A stretch of DNA of 5,819 nucleotides from Burkholderiales bacterium. GTDB lineage: Bacteria > Pseudomonadota > Gammaproteobacteria > Burkholderiales > Usitatibacteraceae. The notes under the pieces were generated by a model, which was not told the DNA's origin, made no database searches, and saw only the letters and a list, made by a program, of their open reading frames with translations. The translations under genes were made by a program, and so were the position numbers. The stretch covers positions 1 to 5,819 of the forward strand of contig JADGRS010000226.1 of assembly GCA_017880705.1 (NCBI GenBank), written 5' to 3'. Positions within the stretch are counted from its first letter, which is position 1. Each line of letters opens with the position of its first letter. Shown here piece after piece: positions 1 to 4,741 of the stretch.

Positions 1-47
1 ATCAGGTCGGAAACCAGCAACGGCATTTCCATCATCAATCCACGCAT
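1..47 (-). CDS. 5' end of a probable acyl-CoA ligase (AMP-binding family), partial
   Basis: Only the first 15 codons lie in the window; they read MRGLMMEMPLLVSDL and continue past base 1. This N-terminus matches, from memory, proteins annotated as long-chain fatty-acid-CoA ligase or 3-(methylthio)propionyl-CoA ligase in proteobacteria, which typically open with M-x-G-L-M-x-x-x-P-L-L. Such enzymes activate a carboxylic acid with ATP to the acyl-adenylate and then the CoA thioester, in the cytoplasm. The start at 47 is supported by a GGGGAG ribosome binding site (54-59) with a 6-base spacer. An in-frame stop at 84-86 closes the frame upstream, so the start must lie between them. No catalytic motif is visible in so short a piece; product identity rests on the N-terminal signature alone. 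Confidence 0.6.
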   Translation of the reverse strand, partial: MRGLMMEMPLLVSDL

Positions 48-53
48 TGCCTT

Positions 54-59
54 CTCCCC
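54..59 (-). promoter_or_regulatory. Ribosome binding site of the partial acyl-CoA ligase gene
   Basis: The minus strand reads GGGGAG six bases before the ATG at 47. This decides the start and supports a gene too short to be obvious otherwise. Confidence 0.55.
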
Positions 60-101
60 AGGATATGACCTGCCGGAATACTACTATGCCGCTGCGCTGC
101 T

Positions 102-264
102 CAAGACGATCACACGGAGAACACGGAGGTCGCACGGAGATCCCCGGAGAAGGCCCTTCAAGTGTGAAATTCGTGGCCATGGATCGATCCGCGCGCCGCT
201 ATCCCGCAGTTGCAGTTCTCCGTGTGCTCCGTGCGATCTCCGTGTTCTCCGTGTGATCGTCTTG
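102..264. repeat. Long inverted repeat made of CACGGAG heptamers
   Basis: Bases 102-128 are an exact reverse complement of 238-264 (27 bp). After one mismatch (129/237) pairing continues for ten more bases (130-139 with 227-236), then weakly to about 151/216. Each arm contains four heptamers: CACGGAG at 113, 122 and 133 and a one-mismatch copy at 143, and the complement CTCCGTG at 218, 227, 238 and 247. Spacing is 9 to 11 bases, close to one helical turn. The 64-base centre (152-215) contains the palindrome GGATCGATCC (181-190). It sits between divergent genes and holds no supported coding sequence. I associate similar heptamer repeats with dispersed intergenic elements in environmental bacteria, but this is unverified memory. 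Alternatives are a non-autonomous mobile element, a protein-binding array, or a transcribed hairpin. No convincing target-site duplication is seen. Confidence 0.8.
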
Positions 265-344
265 CTTCCGTCTAGGAGAGCGCCAGCGCGGCGGCGTGGA
301 GGGCGGCCGGGAGGGCGGACGAATGGTCGGAAAGAGGGCTTATG

Positions 345-358
345 CACGTGTAAACGTG
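345..358. repeat. Short dyad in the leader of the 486-893 gene
   Basis: The sequence CACGT-gtaa-ACGTG is a perfect 5-bp inverted repeat around a 4-base centre, in an A/T-richer patch of a GC-rich intergenic region about 130 bases before the start of the next gene. It could be part of a promoter or an operator; no clear -35/-10 pair can be assigned. Confidence 0.3.
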
Positions 359-416
359 ATGAAAGTCACAGAGTTCATGTCGGCATTCGGAGACGATCGC
401 CGGCCGTCGGGCGGCC

Positions 417-458
417 CTTGCCGATTGTCGCCATTCGTGGCGCGATCGACCGGGCAAG
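417..458 (+). promoter_or_regulatory. Predicted stem-loop in the leader of the 486-893 gene
   Basis: CTTGCC (417-422) pairs with GGCAAG (453-458). Inside it, bases 423-433 pair with 438-447, with one bulged base and one G-U pair, around a TTCG loop (434-437). The structure ends 17 bases before the GGAG ribosome binding site (476-479). No run of T follows, so it does not look like a simple intrinsic terminator. It may be a structured 5' leader or chance pairing in GC-rich DNA. Confidence 0.4.
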
Positions 459-475
459 CGGAGGATGGTGGCACT

Positions 476-479
476 GGAG
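476..479 (+). promoter_or_regulatory. Ribosome binding site selecting the start at 486
   Basis: GGAG lies six bases before the ATG at 486. The in-frame ATG at 465 directly abuts a GGAGG with no spacer and would place seven extra residues before the signal peptide, so 486 is preferred. Confidence 0.6.
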
Positions 480-485
480 TACCTT

Positions 486-893
486 ATGCGTCGCCTGATA
501 TCGCTTCCCGTGATCCTCTCGCTGGCCTTCGCGGCCCAGGCGAACGACACCGGGGAGATTTCACTTCGCAGCAAGGCGCTTGCTTCGGCCTCGACCGCGG
601 CGCTCTCGGCGCCCTCGTTCTCGGCGCCGGCGTTGTCCTCGCCAAGGCATGGCGACACGCTTCCCGCTTCCGGGCGCGATCCGTTGCCGCAGCTCCTGTT
701 GCTCGACGAGCAGGACGAGAAGGGCCCGAGGGCCGCCTGCGAGACCACGTCGAGGGACTTCTGCTACGACCTGGCGCAACGGCGCATCGTCTACCGCGCG
801 GCGCGCGAGTACATGCCCAGCGTGGCGGGCCTGTCGCCCGAGGGCGTTTCCGTGCGCCACAACCGCGTGGTCCTCACCTACAGCTTCAAGTAG
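486..893 (+). CDS. Small exported protein of unknown function
   Basis: This encodes 135 residues. Residues 1-19 form a signal peptide: two arginines, a hydrophobic core, and AQA just before the predicted cleavage site. A Ser/Ala/Pro-rich low-complexity stretch (about 29-53) looks like a flexible linker. It is followed by a compact C-terminal part (about 65-135) with two cysteines, C85 and C93, that could form a disulfide in the periplasm. The end (YMPSVAGLSPEGVSVRHNR) resembles conserved hypothetical proteins I have seen in Burkholderiales and Xanthomonadales with a similar Cys-x7-Cys and an R-I-V-Y-R motif. No enzymatic motif is visible and no function is assigned. Its stop codon overlaps by 8 bp the 3' end of the convergent gene at 886-1320. 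Location outside the cytoplasm is inferred from the signal peptide. Confidence 0.8.
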   Translation: MRRLISLPVILSLAFAAQANDTGEISLRSKALASASTAALSAPSFSAPALSSPRHGDTLPASGRDPLPQLLLLDEQDEKGPRAACETTSRDFCYDLAQRRIVYRAAREYMPSVAGLSPEGVSVRHNRVVLTYSFK

Positions 894-1320
894 AGGCGAG
901 CTTCCCTTCCGAGAGTGCCTTTTCCTTGTCGGCTCGGGCCGAGCGCAGGCAAGCGAACTTGCCTTCGCCATGCTCGGCGACGCATTTCACCTTCGCGACG
1001 TCGTATCGTGCCTTGGCGCGGGCGAGCCTCGCGTCGGCGGCCGCGGCGACCGTGCCGCGGTAGTCGGCGTCGAGGTCGGCCATGCGGATGCGCTTGTCGG
1101 CGCGCGCTTCCGCCTTGCAGAGGTCCTCCGCCCGGCCTTCGAGGTCGCGGCACTTCACGAGGGCCCCGCGCAGGCCGGCCTCGATCGTGTTCCTGGTAGC
1201 CGAATAGTCGCCGGGCGACATGAGGGTGCGCGGCGAGCCCACGGCGGCGCTGATGCCGAACGCGGTGGCGCTGAGCGCGAGCGCTCCGATGATCGTTGCG
1301 TGCAACGTGGTGCGTTTCAT
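886..1320 (-). CDS. Exported two-repeat C-x10-C protein, paralogue 1
   Basis: This encodes 144 residues. A signal peptide covers about residues 1-26 (hydrophobic core ending near FGISAA). The mature part is charged, alanine-rich and probably helical. It contains two related segments, each with a cysteine pair ten residues apart: C57/C68 and C113/C124, a repeat period of 56 residues. It aligns without gaps to the neighbouring gene at 1590-2063 at about 40% identity by hand count, with all four cysteines conserved. Similar betaproteobacterial proteins are often left as hypothetical or loosely called TolA-like because of Lys/Ala-rich helices; real TolA homology is not supported here. The start at 1320 is chosen because it begins the signal peptide. 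Its ribosome binding site is weak (GGGA, 1328-1331, spacer 7), and the frame is open much further upstream. Function unknown, possibly periplasmic. Confidence 0.8.
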   Translation of the reverse strand: MKRTTLHATIIGALALSATAFGISAAVGSPRTLMSPGDYSATRNTIEAGLRGALVKCRDLEGRAEDLCKAEARADKRIRMADLDADYRGTVAAAADARLARAKARYDVAKVKCVAEHGEGKFACLRSARADKEKALSEGKLAST

Positions 1321-1390
1321 GTTCGTGTCCCGCGGGTTCGATGGGTGAGGGGCATGGCGGCGTGTGCTCACGCGCGCCGGGTCTGTGACG

Positions 1391-1436
1391 ATGATGGGTC
1401 TCGCGCCGGTCCCGATCTGTCGGCGGGGAGGAACTC
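1391..1436 (-). promoter_or_regulatory. Conserved upstream block of paralogue 1
   Basis: This 46-base block lies 71 bases before the start codon of the 886-1320 gene. It matches the block at 2134-2179 at 32 of 46 positions without gaps, including identical ATGATGGG, CGATCTGTCGGCG and GAACTC segments (plus-strand reading). The distance to the start codon is identical in both genes. It probably carries promoter or regulatory elements copied with the gene. I could not assign a convincing -35/-10 pair. Confidence 0.55.
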
Positions 1437-1527
1437 TCGGGGCCGCGCCCGCCGAATCGTGCGTAGGCCGATTCCTGCGTGCCCGACGGGCCGCGGAGGG
1501 AGCCCTTGCCTCCGGGGACGAAACGCG

Positions 1528-1553
1528 AAGGGCCGATCCGGGGATCGGCCCTT
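1528..1553 (-). terminator. Hairpin terminator downstream of paralogue 2
   Basis: A perfect 12-bp inverted repeat (1528-1539 with 1542-1553) forms a GC-rich stem with a very tight centre. It lies 36 bases after the stop of the 1590-2063 gene on the minus strand. The T-rich tail is weak (CTT then CGCGTTTCG). It would separate transcription of the two tandem paralogues, so the downstream copy (886-1320) likely relies on its own promoter. Confidence 0.65.
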
Positions 1554-1589
1554 GCGCGAGCGCGAACTTGATCAAGGCGCGCTGAAACG

Positions 1590-2063
1590 TTACTTCGACG
1601 CGACTTTCGCCTTGGCTTCGGCCACGGCTTTCATCTTGTCGGCCTTCGCCTGGGATTTGCACGCCGACTTGTCGGCGCCCTTCTGGTCATCGCACTTCTC
1701 CTGCGCGACTTCGTAGGCGGCTTCGGCCTTCGCCTTCTGGACTTCGTACATCGCGTGCGGCGTGCCTTCGCGCTTGGCTTCGAGCTCGGCCATGGCCACT
1801 TTCTTGTCGCCCTTGGCCTGCTTGATGCACACGTCCTTCGCGTTGCCGCTCATGGACACGCAATTCGCCTTGGCCGTCTTGTAGTCGGCCTCGATCTGCT
1901 CCTTGCTGGCGCGATAGTCCGCGCTCACCGCGATCTTGGCGTTGTCGATCGGATGCGTGATCGGGCTGCCCGCGGGGGCGGTGCTCGTCTCGGCCGTGGC
2001 AAGCGTCGCCGCACTGAGGAGGAAAGCTCCGCAAAGGGCGGCATAGAGAGTATTCGTTTTCAT
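1590..2063 (-). CDS. Exported two-repeat C-x10-C protein, paralogue 2
   Basis: This encodes 157 residues. The signal peptide spans about residues 1-24 with ATA before the likely cleavage site. After a short Pro/Thr linker come two homologous helical segments, about residues 50-97 and 106-153, that align without gaps. Shared positions in each are Y, K, EA, Y, A, C, G, K, C, QAK and DK. Cysteine pairs are C68/C79 and C124/C135, each C-x10-C with a 56-residue period. Disulfide-braced helical hairpins in the periplasm are an inference. The start at 2063 has an AAGGAG ribosome binding site (2071-2076, spacer 7). It is divergent from sodB and upstream of its tandem paralogue at 886-1320. The family looks like a recurring betaproteobacterial hypothetical protein; I know of no established function. 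Confidence 0.85.
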   Translation of the reverse strand: MKTNTLYAALCGAFLLSAATLATAETSTAPAGSPITHPIDNAKIAVSADYRASKEQIEADYKTAKANCVSMSGNAKDVCIKQAKGDKKVAMAELEAKREGTPHAMYEVQKAKAEAAYEVAQEKCDDQKGADKSACKSQAKADKMKAVAEAKAKVASK

Positions 2064-2070
2064 CGTTCGT

Positions 2071-2076
2071 CTCCTT
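2071..2076 (-). promoter_or_regulatory. Ribosome binding site of paralogue 2
   Basis: AAGGAG on the minus strand lies seven bases before the ATG at 2063. It fixes the start at the signal peptide although the reading frame stays open a further 230 bases upstream. Confidence 0.7.
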
Positions 2077-2133
2077 GTGCGTGAAATGGAAGTCAAAAGC
2101 ATGACGGGATGGATTCGGCCCGCAGCAGTTGCA

Positions 2134-2179
2134 ATGATGGGACGGCGCGCGCGCGCGATCTGTCGGCGCAGGAGAACTC
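2134..2179 (-). promoter_or_regulatory. Conserved upstream block of paralogue 2
   Basis: This is the counterpart of the block at 1391-1436, again 71 bases before the start codon. It includes an alternating GC run (2145-2157) not present in the other copy. It lies in the 224-bp divergent region shared with sodB, so it may also affect sodB expression. No clear sigma-70 hexamers are seen for either direction. Confidence 0.5.
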
Positions 2180-2273
2180 GCCTTGCCAATTCGGCTGATA
2201 GCAGCGTCGGAGGCGTCCTACATTGGAACCTCCTGGCGCGAAGGCAATCACACCGTGGCGACATTCGCGTCCC

Positions 2274-2278
2274 AGGAG
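2274..2278 (+). promoter_or_regulatory. Ribosome binding site of sodB
   Basis: AGGAG lies nine bases before the ATG at 2288. It selects this start over the in-frame upstream ATG at 2183, which would add 35 residues not expected for the family. Confidence 0.7.
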
Positions 2279-2287
2279 ACAACCCCG

Positions 2288-2917
2288 ATGCCAACACCCT
2301 TCCAGCTTCCCCCGTTGCCGTGGGCGGAAGATGCCCTCGATCCCGTCATTTCCGCGCGCACCATCGGCCTGCACCACGGAAAGCACCACGCCGCCTACGT
2401 CAAGAAGCTGAACGAGCTCGTCGCCGGCACGCGTTTCGCCGACATGGCGCTCGAGCACGTGATCGCGGCGAGCGTCGGCAGCGAGGAGACGCAGAAGATC
2501 TTCAACAATGCCGCCCAGGCGTGGAACCACGCGTTCTTCTGGAACTGCCTCAGGCCGCCCTCGGACGGCGTGCCGGCGCGGGAGATCGCGCGCCGGATCG
2601 ACGAATCGTTCGGCGGCTACGCGCAATTCAAGGAGCAGTTCTCGAAAGCCGCCGTGGATTGCTTCGGCAGCGGCTGGGCCTGGCTCGTCGCCCGCGGCGA
2701 CAAGCTCGAGATCCTCGCCACTTCGAACGCGGCCAACCCGCTCACGATGGGAGCGACCCCGCTCCTCGCGCTCGACGTCTGGGAGCACGCGTACTACATC
2801 GACTACGAGAATCGCCGCCCCGAATTCGTGGACGCCGTGATCGATCGGCTGCTCAACTGGGACTTTGCGGCCGAGCAGCTCGAGAAGTCGCGGCCGGGGG
2901 AGCGCAAGGCGGCGTAG
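2288..2917 (+). CDS. sodB: Superoxide dismutase, iron type
   Basis: This encodes 209 residues, close to the usual 190-210 of bacterial Fe/Mn superoxide dismutases. It converts superoxide to hydrogen peroxide and oxygen. With no signal peptide it should act in the cytoplasm, usually as a dimer. The four metal ligands are present: H29 (in HHGKHH), H81 (in WNHAFFWNCL), and D163 and H167 (in DVWEHAYYIDY). The substrate-gateway tyrosine is Y37. Q77 in NNAAQAWNH is where iron enzymes carry their active-site glutamine, and TSNAANPL is also iron-type, so Fe is favoured over Mn. Cambialistic activity cannot be excluded. N- and C-terminal domains are both complete. It is divergent from the 1590-2063 gene and precedes the heme A synthase by 35 bp. 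Confidence 0.95.
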   Translation: MPTPFQLPPLPWAEDALDPVISARTIGLHHGKHHAAYVKKLNELVAGTRFADMALEHVIAASVGSEETQKIFNNAAQAWNHAFFWNCLRPPSDGVPAREIARRIDESFGGYAQFKEQFSKAAVDCFGSGWAWLVARGDKLEILATSNAANPLTMGATPLLALDVWEHAYYIDYENRRPEFVDAVIDRLLNWDFAAEQLEKSRPGERKAA

Positions 2918-2925
2918 CGAGACCG

Positions 2926-2951
2926 CGAGGTCGGGCATAATTCCGACCTCG
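2926..2951 (+). terminator. Hairpin between sodB and the heme A synthase gene
   Basis: CGAGGTCGG (2926-2934) pairs with CCGACCTCG (2943-2951) around the 8-base loop GCATAATT. It begins 9 bases after the sodB stop and ends one base before the ATG at 2953. No T-run follows. It may be a weak terminator for sodB or a structure that affects translation of the next gene. The loop also contains CATAAT, a possible -10 element, so the role is ambiguous. Confidence 0.45.
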
Positions 2952-2952
2952 A

Positions 2953-4011
2953 ATGTTCCGCCATAGCCCTTCAAACCATGCCCCGCCGCGCGCGGTGGCC
3001 TTGTGGCTCCTCGCTTGCTGCGCGCTCGTGTTCGCCATGGTCGTGGTGGGCGGGGTCACGCGCCTCACGCATTCGGGCCTTTCGATCGTCGAATGGCAGC
3101 CGATCATGGGCACGCTGCCGCCGCTGAACGGCGCCGAGTGGCAGGACGCGTTCGCCAAGTACCAGCTCACGCCGGAGTTCCGGCTGCGCAACCCCGACAT
3201 GACGCTCGACGGATTCAAGGCCATCTTCTGGTGGGAGTATTCGCACCGGCTCCTCGGGCGCTTCACCGGGCTCGTGTTCCTCGCGCCGTTCGCATGGTTC
3301 CTCGCGCGCGGCGCGATCGATCGCCCGCTCGCGTGGAAACTCGCGGGAATATTCGCGCTCGGCGGGCTGCAGGGCGCGCTCGGCTGGTTCATGGTGAAGA
3401 GCGGGCTGGTGGACGATCCGCGCGTGAGCTCCGTGCGGCTCGCCGCGCACCTCGGGCTGGCATTCCTGATCTACGCGTCGATGCTGTGGGTCGCGTTGGG
3501 GATCCTGTCTTCGAGGGGGGCGAGGGCCGCCACGGGGACCGTGAAGCTCTCGGCGGGGTTTGCCGCGCTCGTCTTCGTGATGGCGCTGACGGGAGCGTTC
3601 GTCGCCGCCATCAAGGCGGGCTATGCCTACAACACGTTTCCGCTCATGAACGGGCAGTGGATCCCGGGCGACATGTGGCTCATCGATCCCTGGTGGATGA
3701 ACCTGGTGCACAACGTGGCGACGGTCCAGTTCGACCATCGCGGGCTCGCGATGGTGATCGCGGCGACGGCCGCGGCGCTCTGGTGGCGCGTGAAGCGCGA
3801 CGCCGCCGCCGACGGCAGGGCGCGTAACTGGAGCCACTTCCTGCTGGGAGCGGTGATCCTGCAGATCTCGGTGGGCGTCGCGACGTTGCTGTCGGGAGTC
3901 CCGCTGGCCCTCGCCGCGTTGCATCAATGCGGCGCGCTCATCGTATTCACCTGCGCGATCGCGCTACTGCACGCGCTGCGCGGTCCGCTGCCATCGCGCC
4001 TCAATCCATGA
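2953..4011 (+). CDS. ctaA: Heme A synthase, Cox15/CtaA family
   Basis: This encodes 352 residues, the expected size for the proteobacterial Cox15-type enzyme, which oxidises the C8 methyl of heme O to a formyl group to make heme A for cytochrome aa3-type oxidases. It is an inner-membrane protein with about eight hydrophobic segments (near 17-35, 100-118, 127-147, 163-185, 200-220, 262-278, 295-315, 318-338). Family signatures are GGVTRLTHSGLSIVEW (33-48), EYSHR (96-100), AAHLGLA and FDHRGLA. The conserved heme-binding histidines are H98, H166, H262 and H324, and the catalytically important Glu corresponds to E96. No ribosome binding site precedes the ATG; a GTG at 2995 is a weaker alternative. 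It overlaps the convergent SDR gene by 11 bp. Other oxidase-assembly genes such as surf1 or cox10 are not beside it in this window. The symbol cox15 is also used. Confidence 0.93.
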   Translation: MFRHSPSNHAPPRAVALWLLACCALVFAMVVVGGVTRLTHSGLSIVEWQPIMGTLPPLNGAEWQDAFAKYQLTPEFRLRNPDMTLDGFKAIFWWEYSHRLLGRFTGLVFLAPFAWFLARGAIDRPLAWKLAGIFALGGLQGALGWFMVKSGLVDDPRVSSVRLAAHLGLAFLIYASMLWVALGILSSRGARAATGTVKLSAGFAALVFVMALTGAFVAAIKAGYAYNTFPLMNGQWIPGDMWLIDPWWMNLVHNVATVQFDHRGLAMVIAATAAALWWRVKRDAAADGRARNWSHFLLGAVILQISVGVATLLSGVPLALAALHQCGALIVFTCAIALLHALRGPLPSRLNP

Positions 4012-4741
4012 CCGTGCCGCCGTTCACGTCGACGATCTCGCCGGTGATGAATCCCGCTTGAGGTGAGACGAGGAAGCGCACCGCGTGGGCGAATTCCTCG
4101 GGCTTGCAGAAGCGCCCGAGGGGCACCTGCGCGAGGAGCTGGCGGCGCTGCGATTCGTTGAGGGGCTCGATGGCGTTCGACCCCTCGATCGGACCCGGAG
4201 AGATCGCGTTGACGGTCACCCCGCCCGCCGACGCCTCCCGCGCGAGCGCGAAGGTGAGCCACGCGAGCGCGCCTGCCGCCGCGGCGTAGGCGGGGCCCAC
4301 GTCGGCGCCGCCGTTCTTCGCCCCGGGCGGCAGCACGTTCACGATGCGGCCCCACGCGCGCTTCTTCATTCCCGGCATCACGGCGTAGACCCAGTTGAAT
4401 GCGCTGTCGGCGTGGGCGGCGAGGACGCGGCGCCATTCGCCGGGATCGGTCGACTCGAGCCTGGAGCTCGACGCCACGTCCGAGACATTCACGAGGATGT
4501 CGACGGGCCCCAGCACCTTTTCAATCTGCGCGAACGCCTGGCGCACCGCGCCGGGATCGGCGCTGTCGCAGGGCACCGCGACGGTCGTGCCGCGCAGGAA
4601 GCGAATGAGGCTGTCCAGCCGCAGCGCATCGGCATCGACGAGGCCGACCTGCGCGCCGTCCTCGAGAAGCACGCGCACCGCCGCGAGCGCGGCGACGCCC
4701 GCGGCGCCGGTCACGATCGCGGTCTTCCCCTTCAGCGTCAT
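4001..4741 (-). CDS. SDR-family protein with degenerate active site
   Basis: This encodes 246 residues, normal for a classical short-chain dehydrogenase/reductase of the FabG-like type. The Rossmann fold looks intact: an N-terminal TGAAGVA motif (11-17), an acidic residue at the end of strand 2 (D36, usually NAD preference), LVN (83-85), GRIVN (131-135), SPGP (181-184) and a C-terminal VDVNGG. However, the third glycine of TGxxxGxG is A17, the NNAG motif reads NVSD, and the catalytic Asn position appears to be H110. The serine position is P138 in NVLPPG, and Y-x3-K reads Y152-x3-A156. Only the tyrosine of the Asn-Ser-Tyr-Lys tetrad remains. The frame is uninterrupted, so it is not an obvious pseudogene. 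It overlaps the upstream dehydrogenase by ATGA, implying translational coupling. A non-catalytic or partner role is inferred. Confidence 0.85.
   Translation of the reverse strand: MTLKGKTAIVTGAAGVAALAAVRVLLEDGAQVGLVDADALRLDSLIRFLRGTTVAVPCDSADPGAVRQAFAQIEKVLGPVDILVNVSDVASSSRLESTDPGEWRRVLAAHADSAFNWVYAVMPGMKKRAWGRIVNVLPPGAKNGGADVGPAYAAAAGALAWLTFALAREASAGGVTVNAISPGPIEGSNAIEPLNESQRRQLLAQVPLGRFCKPEEFAHAVRFLVSPQAGFITGEIVDVNGGTVMD

Noticed and set aside
1..111. A plus-strand open frame from base 1 that could read as the C-terminus of an upstream protein cut by the inverted repeat
   Set aside because: It is exactly antisense to the minus-strand start MRGLMMEMPLL at 47, which has a good ribosome binding site and a recognisable family signature. 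The plus frame runs without a natural stop into the repeat and beyond.
272..748. Minus-strand open frame of 158 codons across the 486-893 gene
   Set aside because: It is antisense to a gene with a ribosome binding site, signal peptide and conserved C-terminus, and its product is low-complexity with no recognisable motif.
1321..1662. Long N-terminal extension of the 886-1320 protein
   Set aside because: The extension would pass through the terminator hairpin and into the end of the neighbouring gene, and would bury the signal peptide. Open frames of this length are common in such GC-rich DNA.
2064..2297. N-terminal extension of the 1590-2063 protein, sharing an R-R-Q-I and R-P-I-I pattern with the extension of its paralogue
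   Set aside because: The shared peptide follows from the conserved DNA block at identical spacing. AAGGAG and a signal peptide start at 2063, so the block is better explained as non-coding upstream sequence.
2093..2974. Long minus-strand open frame over sodB
   Set aside because: Shadow of a clearly identified superoxide dismutase with all metal ligands present.
2971..3927. Long minus-strand open frame over the heme A synthase gene
   Set aside because: Arg/His/Glu-rich shadow of a well-supported membrane enzyme in GC-rich DNA.
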